DNA of 64,000 nt, from positions 1 through 64,000 of the forward strand of contig NZ_CAMFKM010000011.1 of the NCBI RefSeq assembly GCF_945957355.1, read 5' to 3'. Position numbers and translations under genes: made by a program. The notes below the pieces were generated by a model. It was not told the origin of the DNA. It worked only from the letters and a program-made list of their open reading frames with translations, and did not search any database. Numbering within the stretch: the first letter of the stretch is position 1; every line of letters begins with the position of its first letter. The stretch is from an uncultured Reyranella sp. (GTDB lineage: Bacteria; Pseudomonadota; Alphaproteobacteria; Reyranellales; Reyranellaceae). Below are positions 39,793-48,364 of this stretch, piece by piece.

Positions 39793-42177
39793 CTAGCCCG
39801 CTCGGTCCAGCTCTACGGTACAGGCAGAGACATTCGGTCCCATCGGGCTCGCGAAGTCGGCCCGAACTGTCGTCTGAGTCCTGATTTGAGAGCCCGACAG
39901 GGCACCCGAGAACGAACCCACCAGGACTTTCGGGTTTCCGCTCCGGAGGCGCGCGTTTATCGAGCCGGAATAGCTGTTCCCGGAAATGTTGACCGTCACC
40001 GTCGTGCCGGTGGCGCGGCCGATGCCGGTGCCTGACCCTTTGCCGCCCGTCACCGTGACCGATACCGGAATGGGGCCGGGCCAGAAGTCGCACATTGCTT
40101 TGCCAGTCCACTGCACCGTCCCGGCAGGTGCCGCAGGCGGTGCGATCGCGGCGGCGGGCGCCGATGCGGCCGCTGGCGGCAAGGGGACGGCCGGGCCGGC
40201 AGCCGCTGCTGCCTTCGCCTTTGCGTCCTCGTCGGCCTTCTTCTTTTCGTCCTCGATCTTCTTCTGATCGTCGTTGAACCGGGCAATCGCCGGTGCCGCC
40301 TCGCGCAGCAGGGCCTGCTGCTGGGGACCGGTGAGGAAACCCGTCGCCGGCAGGTCGCGCGCCTTCTGCCAGTTGGCGATCATGTCGCGCGAGCGCGGTC
40401 CCAGGGCACCGTCGCTGCCACGGGTATCGAAGCCCAGCGACGTCAGCGCGACCTGGATCCGCTGGCGGTCGGACGGCGTCAGTCGCAAGGCCTGCTCGGC
40501 GGCTTCGGCCGCCTTCCTGTCATTGGCGGCTGCTGCTGCGGCCGCGGCTTCGGCATCGGCCTTCTGCTTGGCGTCAGCCTCGGCCTTCTGGCGGTCCGCC
40601 TGGGCCTTGGCCAGAGCCTCGTCGGCCAGGCGCTTGGCATCGGCGTCGGCTGCGGCCTTCTTCTGCGCATCGGCTTCGGCCTGACGCAGGGCCGCCATCT
40701 CGGCCTCGGCCTTGCGTTGAGCCGCCTCGGCTTCGGCCCGCATGGCGGCCGTCTGCTCTTCCTGGCGCCGCGCCTCGATTTCGGCCTTCAGCTTCGCCAG
40801 TTCCTCTTCTGCGTTCCGGCGCAGCTGCTGGGCCTTTTCGAGTTCCGCATCGGCCGTCTGTTTCGCGGCTTCCTCGTCCGCCGCCTTCTTCTGGGCCGCT
40901 TCTTCCTGGCGTTTCTTGTCGGCGGCCGCCGCATCGGCCGCGCGGCGCTCCGCCAGGGCGCGCTCGAGGTCCTCCACTTTCAGATCCTGGACGGCCACGG
41001 TCGCGGGCGCGAGGGCGCCTTGCGATGGCGGCTTCGGGGCGAGCATCAAGTAGCCGCCGCCCGCCAGGATCAGGGCGGCGACCGCGGTCCCGGCATAGAG
41101 CGCCCTGCGGCTCTTCGGGTTTGCTGCCGGCAGGGCAGCGCCGGAAACCACCGGTTCGACGCTGGCGGACACTGGCGGCTGCGCCGCAGCGGCTCTCGGG
41201 GCCGGCGCCACGATGGTCGCGGCCGGATCGGGGCGGCCCCGCGCCGCGACCGTCAACGCATCGTCGGGGGACGCGGTCATCGACAGGATCGGACGCCAGC
41301 CTGCAATCGACTGCGGTCGGTCGGCGGCGCGGACCACGAGGCCTGCATCGATGCCGGCCAGCAGGCCGGCGGCAAAGCCCGGCGGCGCCGTTGCTGCGAT
41401 GGGCTCGTAGGCATCGTCGAGCATGCGATCGAAGGCCGACGGCGGCGCGTGCCCGGTGATGGCATGATAGAGCGTGGCCGAGACGCCGTAGATGTCGGTC
41501 CAGGGGCCCTGCTTGGCGGAGGTGAATTGCTCGGGAGCCGCATATCCGGGAGTGAATATCGCCGTCATCGCCACGGTCCGGCCGACCATGGCGGCGCGCG
41601 AGGCGCCGAAGTCGATCAGGGTCGGGTTGCCGGCGGCATCGAGCAGGATGTTGGCGGGCTTGATGTCGCGATGCAGGAAGCCCGCATCGTGGACCTGCTC
41701 GAGACCGTCGAGCAGCGGCCACAGGATGCGGTCGATCGCCGATGCATCCAGCCGGCCGTGCTTCTTTATGTGGCCTTCGAGCGTATCGCCGTGGAGCATC
41801 TCCATGACGATGTAGGCGGTGCCGTTGATCTCGAGGAAGTCGTAGACGCGGACGATGCCCGGCGCGCGATGCAGCGTCGCCATGACCCGGCCCTCGGCGA
41901 CGAACCGGTCGCGGCCCCACGTGAAGTCCTCCGCCGCCTTGGTCGAGCGCGGCATCACGGTGACGCCGTTCTGGCGTACCGCCAGTGCGGTCGGCAGATA
42001 CTCCTTGATGGCGACTTCGCGACCGAGCTGGACGTCGCGCGCCCGATAGGTGATGCCGAAGCCGCCCTGGCCCAGCACGGACAGGACTTCATAGCGCCCG
42101 ATCGGCGTGCCCGGCGGCAAGGCGACGAAATCGACCTCCGGATCAGTCACCGTCGTTTCCGAATTCATGTCGACCAT
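39793..42177 (-). CDS. Transmembrane Ser/Thr protein kinase with Ala/Lys/Glu-rich and peptidoglycan-binding-like regions
   Basis: A 794-residue protein. The kinase domain is at ~27-290: glycine loop GQGGFG (36-41), VAIKEYLP lysine (58), HRDIKPANILL (169-179) and DFG (189-191), all present, so it should be active. A membrane helix lies at ~358-380. A long Ala/Lys/Glu-rich, coiled-coil-like region spans ~400-585, then a peptidoglycan-binding-like unit (RIQVALTSLGFDTRGSDGALGPRSRDMIANWQ), a charged linker, and a C-terminal beta domain with two Cys. The outside part would sense the cell wall. Start 42177 is preceded by GGGGAGCGG. It is divergent to the ACP/hydrolase mini-operon. Confidence 0.88.
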   Translation of the reverse strand: MVDMNSETTVTDPEVDFVALPPGTPIGRYEVLSVLGQGGFGITYRARDVQLGREVAIKEYLPTALAVRQNGVTVMPRSTKAAEDFTWGRDRFVAEGRVMATLHRAPGIVRVYDFLEINGTAYIVMEMLHGDTLEGHIKKHGRLDASAIDRILWPLLDGLEQVHDAGFLHRDIKPANILLDAAGNPTLIDFGASRAAMVGRTVAMTAIFTPGYAAPEQFTSAKQGPWTDIYGVSATLYHAITGHAPPSAFDRMLDDAYEPIAATAPPGFAAGLLAGIDAGLVVRAADRPQSIAGWRPILSMTASPDDALTVAARGRPDPAATIVAPAPRAAAAQPPVSASVEPVVSGAALPAANPKSRRALYAGTAVAALILAGGGYLMLAPKPPSQGALAPATVAVQDLKVEDLERALAERRAADAAAADKKRQEEAAQKKAADEEAAKQTADAELEKAQQLRRNAEEELAKLKAEIEARRQEEQTAAMRAEAEAAQRKAEAEMAALRQAEADAQKKAAADADAKRLADEALAKAQADRQKAEADAKQKADAEAAAAAAAANDRKAAEAAEQALRLTPSDRQRIQVALTSLGFDTRGSDGALGPRSRDMIANWQKARDLPATGFLTGPQQQALLREAAPAIARFNDDQKKIEDEKKKADEDAKAKAAAAAGPAVPLPPAAASAPAAAIAPPAAPAGTVQWTGKAMCDFWPGPIPVSVTVTGGKGSGTGIGRATGTTVTVNISGNSYSGSINARLRSGNPKVLVGSFSGALSGSQIRTQTTVRADFASPMGPNVSACTVELDRAG

Positions 42178-42347
42178 GAAGGCCGCTCCCCCGCGGATCC
42201 ATGCCGGCCCAGGCATTCACGCATATCACAAGAACCCAATACTCTTCTCAACCCCGGCAACTCAACTTTACTATCGGGGGCTTTACGGGAGATCGAACCC
42301 CAGCGTGCGTACTTCCTTGCAGCACATCGTCGCGACCTAGGCATCGC

Positions 42348-42941
42348 ATGGCGTTCCGTTCCTTCATCCTCGCGCCGCCGTTCACGGGCGACCGGACCTA
42401 TCTCCACGGGGCCGACATCTTCGACGGTATCGTCCGTCACATCGGCGGGGCGGCGGCCGACGTGAGGCTCACCCTGACCGTGGCCAGCGACTGCGCCATC
42501 GAAGTCTCCGAGGACGAGGTGGCGCCCCGCGTGCCCGCGGAGAGTTGCGGATCCGTCAGCTATCTCGACGGGGGCATTCGCCGGCAGCTTCGGCTGCGGC
42601 AGCGCCGCGACCTGCCGATATGCCAGCGGATCCCGCTCGAAGAGGGCTCGTTGATCGAGGGGGCGGTCTTCGACCGCGACAGCGCCGCAATACCGGCAGG
42701 CGACGCACCGCTGATGCGGCGCGTGACCGCCGCCAGCCTGCATCTCCTGAAGACCCTCAGTCCCGGCAGCTACTGGTCGATCGCGGAGATCGCCTGCAGC
42801 CGTATTCCGCCCTGCCGGTCTGCCGCTTCGGTGACGCTCCGGCGACTGCTGGGCGGACGCTGTTGGAAGGCGATTGCCTTGGCGCCGGACGGTATCGCCG
42901 GTGGCACGATACTTCTTGCACGGGGCCAGCCGCGTCGTTGA
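42348..42941 (+). CDS. Hypothetical protein, first gene of ACP/hydrolase mini-operon
   Basis: A 197-residue protein that I do not recognise. It starts MAFRSFILAPPFTGDRTYLHGADIFDG and appears to be a mixed alpha/beta fold with a C-terminal region ALAPDGIAGGTILLARGQ. Two spaced Cys lie in CSRIPPCRS near residue 149. There is no leader or membrane segment. It is divergent to the kinase gene with ~170 bases between them, and its stop codon lies within the Fur-like site that precedes the acyl carrier protein gene 32 bases later. The genes are probably co-transcribed in part. Confidence 0.6.
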   Translation: MAFRSFILAPPFTGDRTYLHGADIFDGIVRHIGGAAADVRLTLTVASDCAIEVSEDEVAPRVPAESCGSVSYLDGGIRRQLRLRQRRDLPICQRIPLEEGSLIEGAVFDRDSAAIPAGDAPLMRRVTAASLHLLKTLSPGSYWSIAEIACSRIPPCRSAASVTLRRLLGGRCWKAIALAPDGIAGGTILLARGQPRR

Positions 42942-42955
42942 GAATGATTATCTCA
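42939..42955. promoter_or_regulatory. Candidate Fur/iron-response box
   Basis: TGAGAATGATTATCTCA is a near-palindrome containing AATGATTATC, the core of many Fur boxes. It overlaps the end of the previous gene and lies 18 bases before the acyl carrier protein start. Its match is weaker than the site at 51499-51513. Iron control of this operon is inferred only. Confidence 0.4.
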
Positions 42956-42972
42956 CCCAGGGAGATCAGTGA

Positions 42973-43224
42973 GTGCCTGTGAAATTGACCGAACAGGGTG
43001 TGCGGGACGTCATTTCGAGCGTCGTCGAGCGCGTCATGGCGGACGATCTGGGCACCTCCGAGGATTTCTACGACTTCGGATTCGACTCGCTCGATCATGT
43101 GCAGATCCTGATGGGCATCGAAGAGGCCTTCGGCCTGCCGATCGGCGAGGACGATGTCGACGCGTGCCGCTCGATCCAGGCGATCCTCGACCATGCGGCG
43201 AGGCCGGTCGAGCCGGCATGCTGA
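42973..43224 (+). CDS. Acyl carrier protein-like protein
   Basis: An 83-residue protein with the ACP fold. The attachment serine is in the DFGFDSLDHVQ motif (Ser39), so it should carry a phosphopantetheine arm. Flanking helices are VRDVISSVVERVMADDL and GIEEAFGLPIGEDDVDACRSIQAILDHA. The start is GTG at 42973 with AGGGAGA upstream. It is not the fatty-acid-synthesis ACP, since no fab genes are nearby; it is more like a carrier dedicated to one pathway. Its stop overlaps the start of the hydrolase gene at 43218, so both proteins are coupled in translation. Confidence 0.85.
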   Translation: MPVKLTEQGVRDVISSVVERVMADDLGTSEDFYDFGFDSLDHVQILMGIEEAFGLPIGEDDVDACRSIQAILDHAARPVEPAC

Positions 43225-44246
43225 CCTACCAGAACCGCATCCTCTTCAGGCGCTGGGCCGCCGGCGACCGCGAGGCGGTCGAGGCTGAGGTGAGGGGGCA
43301 GGCGGGGCTGGGCGAAAAGTCCCTGATCCTCGAAACCCTGGACTTCCTGCGCAGCTTCGAGCGCGGCGAGACCGCGAAGCCGGCGGCGATCACGTACCGG
43401 CACCGGATCGTGCTGTGGACCATCCTCGAATGCGGTTCGCTCGCGGCGGCGAGGCACTATGTCTCGACCGTTCTCGGCGATTCCTCTGTGCGCATCGGCA
43501 GCCTGCCGGCCCTCGTGCTCGCGGCGCCGCCGACGCCGCCCGGTCAGCATGAGACGGAGTTCGCCGACGATCCGGCGGCCGACGTCCAGGTCGTGCCGCG
43601 CGCCGGATCGCGCACCGTGCTGTTCGTCTTCACCGGCGGGGCCAGGCGCTTCTGCGGTCCGCTGGTGCTGATGCATCAGTGGTTCCGCCGGCTCGACGCC
43701 AGCATCGTCTACCTGCGCGATCACAGCTCGATGTTCTACGCCGGCGGCATCGCTTCGCTGGGGAAGGGCTACGACGAGTCGGTCGGGCGCCTGTGGGACA
43801 TCGCGTGGTCGCTGGGGGCGGAGCGCGTCCTCTGCACCGGAAGTTCCGCCGGAACGTTCGGCGCCCTTCGCTACGGGCTCGACCTGTCGGCGGAGAAGGT
43901 GCTCGGCCTGTCGGGCCCCTCCCGCCTGGACGACAGCGCGCAACGGGTCCTCGAGCGGCTGCAGCGGCGCCGGCCGTCGGCCACCCCCTTCGATCCCGGG
44001 CACCTCGACATGGCCGCGCTCTATGGCCGGACGCCGCGGCGGCCCGCGGTTCGCCTGACCTTCGGACAGCAGAACGCGATCGACCGGGCCGAAGCGGAGA
44101 ACATGCAGCCGATCGGCGGCGTCGAACTCGACCCGGTGCCGGGTGTGGAGGAGCACGACATCGTGTCGGCCCTCGGAAGTCGGGGCTTCGAGGCGCGGCT
44201 GCGCTGGCTCACCGCCCCGTCGCCGTTACGGCCTTCGTACCATTGA
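43218..44246 (+). CDS. Alpha/beta-fold hydrolase coupled to ACP gene, possible thioesterase
   Basis: A 342-residue protein. The N-terminal ~110 residues are helical (YQNRILFRRWAAGDREAVEAEV, then YRHRIVLWTILECGSLAAARHYVS). The second part has an alpha/beta hydrolase core: LFVFTGGARRFCG, the nucleophile elbow TGSSAGTFGALRYG (GxSxG with Ser210) and a late His in GVEEHDIVSALG, so the catalytic set seems complete. Its gene overlaps the ACP gene by seven bases. This suggests that it acts on the acyl chain held by that carrier, as a thioesterase or acyltransferase. No close family is recognised. Confidence 0.7.
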   Translation: MLTYQNRILFRRWAAGDREAVEAEVRGQAGLGEKSLILETLDFLRSFERGETAKPAAITYRHRIVLWTILECGSLAAARHYVSTVLGDSSVRIGSLPALVLAAPPTPPGQHETEFADDPAADVQVVPRAGSRTVLFVFTGGARRFCGPLVLMHQWFRRLDASIVYLRDHSSMFYAGGIASLGKGYDESVGRLWDIAWSLGAERVLCTGSSAGTFGALRYGLDLSAEKVLGLSGPSRLDDSAQRVLERLQRRRPSATPFDPGHLDMAALYGRTPRRPAVRLTFGQQNAIDRAEAENMQPIGGVELDPVPGVEEHDIVSALGSRGFEARLRWLTAPSPLRPSYH

Positions 44247-44295
44247 TACAAAAGGGCCGCACCGTCGCCCCGCCGGCGCCACGGTGCCTCGTGAT

Positions 44296-44529
44296 ATGCT
44301 GCATCCGGCGGTTTTTGCGAGGGTACCGGTGCGCAGGGACGACAGGAAGCTTGCCGAGCTCGAAACCAATCTCAATCGGCTTCGCGACGATCTCAACGAT
44401 CTGTCGAAGGCGCTGAACGTCAATCCGCGCAACACCAGCCTGGTGATCCGCAGGGTCAACCTCATGGGCCGGATCGTGGCGGCCCAGTCGACCGTCGAGC
44501 AGTTGCGCGGCACCCTGCGCCACGCCTGA
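44296..44529 (+). CDS. Small coiled-coil protein
   Basis: A 77-residue protein, helical and charged: DDRKLAELETNLNRLRDDLNDLSKALNV is a heptad-like coiled coil (residues ~15-42), followed by RRVNLMGRIVAAQSTVEQLRGTL. No family is recognised. It starts 49 bases after the hydrolase and is the last gene on that strand, so it may be a fourth member of the mini-operon. The start at ATG 44296 lacks a clear ribosome site. Confidence 0.5.
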   Translation: MLHPAVFARVPVRRDDRKLAELETNLNRLRDDLNDLSKALNVNPRNTSLVIRRVNLMGRIVAAQSTVEQLRGTLRHA

Positions 44530-44540
44530 GGCAGGGCGGA

Positions 44541-45314
44541 TCAGCCGCCCAGGCCGCGCTTACTGCGGCAGTCTTCGAGCTGGCGGATCGCCGCGCCGAC
44601 GTCGGCCAGCGGGAATTCGTAATCCTGCGTCTCCACGCCCACCAGGCCCTCGCGTCCGCCCTTCTTGAGTCCATCGACCTCGGCCTGGCCCAGCCAGGCG
44701 ATGCTCCAGCCGCCCACACCGACGCCGCTCATCTGGTTGCCGCCGCCATTGCCGAAGCCCTTGCCGTCGACCTGGAAGGAGCCCTGCCAGTCCTTCGGCC
44801 CCTTCATCGGCACCGCGACCTGCCACTGCCGCGAATCGCCCGGCTGCACGAGGTCGACGCCGATGCGGACCCGGCGGCCGCCGGCATTCGAATCGGCCAC
44901 GCAGTACATGAAGGTCCGGCCGCTGCGTGCCGCGCGGATCTTCCAGGGACCGGCCTCGCCCCAGGGCTTCTCGAACTTGTCGTTGGCGACGATGTCGTAG
45001 CCGCCATAGCCGTTGGGGGCCGCCAACGCGCCATTGGTGCAGCGGCTGGCGAGCCTGCGGATGTGGGTCGAGGCGCCCTCGACCTCGGTACGGTCGGTCT
45101 TCAGGCACCAGTCGACATGCGCCTTGGCGACGGCATGCACGCCCTTGCTGAAATCCTGGCAGGCCGGATTGATTGCGATGGCGTCCTTCGCCGCGGTCGC
45201 CGCTGCCGCCGCATATTGCTGGCAGAAGGCGGCATCGCCCGGCTCGGCCCGCGCGGCGGCGGGAAGGGCGAGGGCGAGCATCGTCGCCGCGGAAAGAAGG
45301 TCTTTGCGCATCAT
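44541..45314 (-). CDS. Secreted hypothetical protein
   Basis: A 257-residue protein with a signal peptide (LLSAATMLALALPAAARA). The mature part contains six or more Cys, including FCQQYA, INPACQDF, DWCLKTD and SRCTNG, in an N-terminal helical domain, and a C-terminal beta-rich domain (WKIRAARSGRTFMYCVADSNAGGRRVRIG). It is probably a periplasmic, disulfide-bonded protein. No function is recognised. It is 19 bases downstream of another secreted-protein gene on the same strand, so they may be one operon. Confidence 0.7.
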   Translation of the reverse strand: MMRKDLLSAATMLALALPAAARAEPGDAAFCQQYAAAAATAAKDAIAINPACQDFSKGVHAVAKAHVDWCLKTDRTEVEGASTHIRRLASRCTNGALAAPNGYGGYDIVANDKFEKPWGEAGPWKIRAARSGRTFMYCVADSNAGGRRVRIGVDLVQPGDSRQWQVAVPMKGPKDWQGSFQVDGKGFGNGGGNQMSGVGVGGWSIAWLGQAEVDGLKKGGREGLVGVETQDYEFPLADVGAAIRQLEDCRSKRGLGG

Positions 45315-45333
45315 CGGTCGGTTCCGTCGTCGC

Positions 45334-45828
45334 TTACTGTTGGGAGGTCATGCAGCCGTCGATCCGCGCGCTCATCGCGTCGGGATCGCCGAGGTCGAAG
45401 CTGCGCGTCACGTTGCGCGCGGGAAGCTGAACTTCCATGCGCTTCGATTCGAAGAACACGTCGGTGAAGCTGTTCTCGAGCGCCGGGCTCCACAGCCGGT
45501 CGGGCGATCGTTGGGCCATCGGGAAGGTGAATCGCTTGCCGCTGGGCCTGAACACGATCACGGCCTCGTCCTTGGCGGAGGCCGTGCCGGGACCCGGCAG
45601 GATGAACTGCCGTCGACCATCGTCGCCGAAGCTCATCCGCAATCCCTCATTGTCCGGACCCTTCGTATCGGCGACGCAGCGCACGAACTTGCCCTTGTCG
45701 TACACCATGCTGATTTCCCAGCCACCGAAGATGCCGAGCTTCTTCGTCTGCGCCGTCGCGGACGCCGCCAGCCCGAATGCCGCCGCCATCGATCCCAGGA
45801 CCAGAAAGCCCCACCAACGCCCGATCAT
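45334..45828 (-). CDS. Secreted hypothetical protein
   Basis: A 164-residue protein with a signal peptide (WGFLVLGSMAAAFGLAASATA). The mature domain is beta-rich, with KKLGIFGGWEISMVYDKGKFVRCVADTKG in outline at residues ~29-57 and a C-terminal DGCMTSQQ that could pair with it. It resembles invasion-associated-locus-B-like secreted proteins in size and pattern, but this is not certain. The start at 45828 has GGGGAG upstream. It is divergent to nhaA. Confidence 0.6.
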   Translation of the reverse strand: MIGRWWGFLVLGSMAAAFGLAASATAQTKKLGIFGGWEISMVYDKGKFVRCVADTKGPDNEGLRMSFGDDGRRQFILPGPGTASAKDEAVIVFRPSGKRFTFPMAQRSPDRLWSPALENSFTDVFFESKRMEVQLPARNVTRSFDLGDPDAMSARIDGCMTSQQ

Positions 45829-45999
45829 CGCGAACTCCCCAAATGCATTCGTATTGCACGAATCTGCACGCCGCTGTAGCCGGATCCTGTTGCCCTCCCG
45901 CGTCACATCGGCCACAAGAAACGCGGGTGTCCGCACATCGGCGCGGGCAGGAAATAGCGCTGGTCGGGCCGCCAGCGGCTCTCTCCTTATGTGGCGCCC

Positions 46000-47199
46000 A
46001 TGACCCGTAATCCTCGCGCGACTCCCAGCCTGTTTCGCCGCTTCGTCGACAGCGAAGCCTCGGGCGGCATCGTCCTCATGGTCGCCGCGGCGCTGGCGCT
46101 GATCGTCGCCAATTCGGGTCTTGCCGCAACGTACTTCGCCGCGCTCAAGGCCTATGTCGGTCCGCTGAGCGTCTCGCACTGGATCAACGATGCGCTGATG
46201 GCGGTGTTCTTCCTGCTGGTCGGGCTGGAGATCAAGCGCGAGATCGTCGACGGCCAGCTCTCGACCTGGCCGCGCCGCATCCTGCCCGGCCTCTGCGCCG
46301 CCGGCGGCATGGCGGTGCCGGCGCTGATCTTCGCCGGGCTCAACTGGAACAACGGCGAGGTGATCCGCGGCTGGGCGATTCCCACCGCGACCGACATCGC
46401 CTTTGCGCTCGGCGTGCTGTCGCTGTTCGGCAACCGGGTGCCGGCCTCGATGAAGGTGTTCCTGACGGCGCTCGCCATCATCGACGATCTCGGCGCGGTG
46501 CTGATCATCGCCGTCTTCTACACCGGCAATCTCGACCTCGCGGCGCTGGGCGGCGCGGCCGCCGTGCTGGTCGCTCTGCTCGCGCTCAACCGGCTAGGGG
46601 TGAAGGCGCTTTGGCCCTATCTCGTCCTGGGCGCGATCCTGTGGCTGCTGGTGCTGCTGTCAGGTGTCCACGCGACGGTCGCGGGCGTGGCGCTCGCCTT
46701 CACCATCCCGCTCACGCGCGCCTTGGGAGGCGCTCACGAGCGCGGGGTCGATTCCCCGCTGCACCGGCTGGAGCACGCGCTGGCCAAGGTCGTGCCGTTC
46801 GTCATCATTCCCATTTTCGGCTTCGCCAACGCGGGCGTTTCGCTGGCCGGCTTCGGCGCGAGCGCGCTGGTCGATCCGCTGACGCTGGGCGTCGCAGGCG
46901 GGCTCGTGCTGGGAAAGGTGATCGGCGTCTACGGCACCGCGCGTGCGACCGTGAAGCTCGGCTGGGCCGCCGCACCGGTCGGCGCCGCGCCCCTGCACGT
47001 GCTGGGCGTGGCGCTGCTCTGCGGCGTCGGCTTCACCATGAGCCTGTTCATCGGCTTGCTGGCCTTCCCCGACAATGCGGCGCTGCAGGATGGCGTGAAG
47101 ATCGGCATCCTGCTCGGCTCGCTCGTCTCGGCGGTCCTGGGCGCGATGGTGCTCCTGCTCAGCCCGAAGCCGGGCGGCGCCGAGGCGAGCACCTTCTGA
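46000..47199 (+). CDS. nhaA: Na+/H+ antiporter NhaA
   Basis: A 399-residue inner-membrane antiporter with about 12 hydrophobic segments. Family landmarks: SGGIVLMVAAALALIVANS, HWINDALMAVFFLLVGLEIKRE, and the ion site IPTATDIAFALG (Asp132) with AIIDDLGAVLII (paired Asp162 and Asp163). The C-terminal part has VGFTMSLFIGLLAF and a conserved Lys region. It exports Na+ in exchange for H+ and keeps pH and sodium balance. ATG at 46000 is used; GTG at 45991 is an alternative. It stands alone. Confidence 0.97.
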   Translation: MTRNPRATPSLFRRFVDSEASGGIVLMVAAALALIVANSGLAATYFAALKAYVGPLSVSHWINDALMAVFFLLVGLEIKREIVDGQLSTWPRRILPGLCAAGGMAVPALIFAGLNWNNGEVIRGWAIPTATDIAFALGVLSLFGNRVPASMKVFLTALAIIDDLGAVLIIAVFYTGNLDLAALGGAAAVLVALLALNRLGVKALWPYLVLGAILWLLVLLSGVHATVAGVALAFTIPLTRALGGAHERGVDSPLHRLEHALAKVVPFVIIPIFGFANAGVSLAGFGASALVDPLTLGVAGGLVLGKVIGVYGTARATVKLGWAAAPVGAAPLHVLGVALLCGVGFTMSLFIGLLAFPDNAALQDGVKIGILLGSLVSAVLGAMVLLLSPKPGGAEASTF

Positions 47200-47266
47200 A
47201 GATCCGTTGCGCGCTCCGCAGGGTGGGCGCTAAGAGTTCTTGTCTCCCGACCGGATCCTCGAAAAC

Positions 47267-47662
47267 ATGGCGCTCCACTGGACGATCGACTCGCGGGCGA
47301 AGCTCCTGGTGGCCCTCGCGGAGGGCCCGATCCAGCCCGCCGACCTCGATAAACTGCTGGACGTCGTTACCGGTTCGAACATCCTGGGCTATCGCAAGCT
47401 GTTCGACGGCTGCCTGGGGGAGACGCAAATGAGTCCGGCGGATCTGCTCGCAGTCGGCGTTCGTCTTCGATCGCTTCATGCCGCTGCCGGCCCCGCACTC
47501 GGCCCGCTCGCCTTCGTCGTGCGCGACGAGAATTACTGGCAGGTGGCGCGGGTCCTGGGCATCCTCGCTGTCCCCAAACGCCCGATGCGTGTGTTCAGGC
47601 AGGTGGACAAGGCCCGCACTTGGCTCGACTCGCCTGCCGTCATGGCGAGCGTGCCGGGCTGA
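47267..47662 (+). CDS. SpoIIAA/STAS-like small protein
   Basis: A 131-residue protein related in pattern to that at 24950-25399: both open with WTID, share GYRKL, a central AFVVRDENYWQVARVL and an end RVFRQVDKARTWLDS. It has no signal peptide. Such domains are often found in regulators and may bind partners. No partner is encoded here. The start at 47267 is the first ATG that gives the family N-terminus; TTG at 47240 is possible. It overlaps the convergent DUF1971 gene by 23 bases. Confidence 0.7.
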   Translation: MALHWTIDSRAKLLVALAEGPIQPADLDKLLDVVTGSNILGYRKLFDGCLGETQMSPADLLAVGVRLRSLHAAAGPALGPLAFVVRDENYWQVARVLGILAVPKRPMRVFRQVDKARTWLDSPAVMASVPG

Positions 47663-47942
47663 AGCCATCCGGCGCATGGTCGTGGAAATCGACTTGCATC
47701 CGCATCCGGCCGAGCGGCTCGACATGGTGCGTCTGCTGCGGTCGGATGAGACCGGGACGGCCGGGAGTCAGGATCGTCCCGTCGCCGCCGGCGCCCGGGC
47801 CATCGACGAGGATGAGCCGCAACTCGCCCTCCAGGACGCGGATCACGCCCCACACGCCATCCTTCGTGCGGTGCTCGCGCCGCAGCGCGTCGGGCAGCGT
47901 CGTCTCGTCGAACACCGGCGTGGATTTGTAGGGGGCGCCCAT
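47640..47942 (-). CDS. DUF1971 cupin-like protein (TehB/YeaR-type)
   Basis: A 100-residue protein with clear DUF1971 hallmarks: YKSTPVFDETTLPDALRREHRTKDGVWGVIRVLEGELRL, then ILTPGRPGLIRPQQTHHVEPLGRMRMQVDFH. This small cupin-like fold is found in YeaR and next to TehB and is linked to nitrate, nitric oxide or tellurite stress. Its ATG directly follows the stop of the truncated globin gene (no gap), so the two are one operon. The regulator NsrR is divergent. Confidence 0.9.
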   Translation of the reverse strand: MGAPYKSTPVFDETTLPDALRREHRTKDGVWGVIRVLEGELRLILVDGPGAGGDGTILTPGRPGLIRPQQTHHVEPLGRMRMQVDFHDHAPDGFSPARSP

Positions 47943-48338
47943 CTAGATGCCTGCGGGCAGCCGGGCGAGGGCCAGCTTGAAGTTCTCCGCGATGCGCTCG
48001 GCCTTGGCCTGCATCGAGCGGGCGGCGGCGGGCGGCATCTCTGCCTCGGTGGCCGCGCGCCACAGGACGAGCCAGCGGTCGAACATCGCGGGCGTGATCC
48101 GCGCGCGGTGCTTGAAATGGGCTGCCATCGGCGTGCCCTTGTAGCGGCCGGTGGTTAGCATCAGGGAGGACCAGAAGGCGGTGAGCTTGTCGAGGTGGTA
48201 GGGCCAGTCGTCGATCGCGTCGTTGAAGACCGGGCCGATCAGCGCGTCGGCGCGGACGGCGGCATAGAAGCGATCCACCAGCCGGGCCAGGCTGTCCTCG
48301 TCGACACCTTCGGTCTCACCAAACGCCAGGCCGTTCAT
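47943..48338 (-). CDS. Group III truncated haemoglobin
   Basis: A 131-residue globin. The segment LARLVDRFYAAVRADALIGPVFNDAIDDWPYHLDKLTAFWSSLMLTTG (residues ~16-63) contains the group III pattern, and the proximal His is in MAAHFKHRARITPAMFDRWL, with the conserved Trp. These haem proteins bind O2 or NO and are thought to protect against nitrosative stress. It is the first gene of an operon with the DUF1971 protein and is divergent to the NsrR-like regulator, so the context supports a role in NO handling. Confidence 0.93.
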   Translation of the reverse strand: MNGLAFGETEGVDEDSLARLVDRFYAAVRADALIGPVFNDAIDDWPYHLDKLTAFWSSLMLTTGRYKGTPMAAHFKHRARITPAMFDRWLVLWRAATEAEMPPAAARSMQAKAERIAENFKLALARLPAGI

Positions 48339-48364
48339 CGCCCTGCTCCAATCGAGTATCTACG

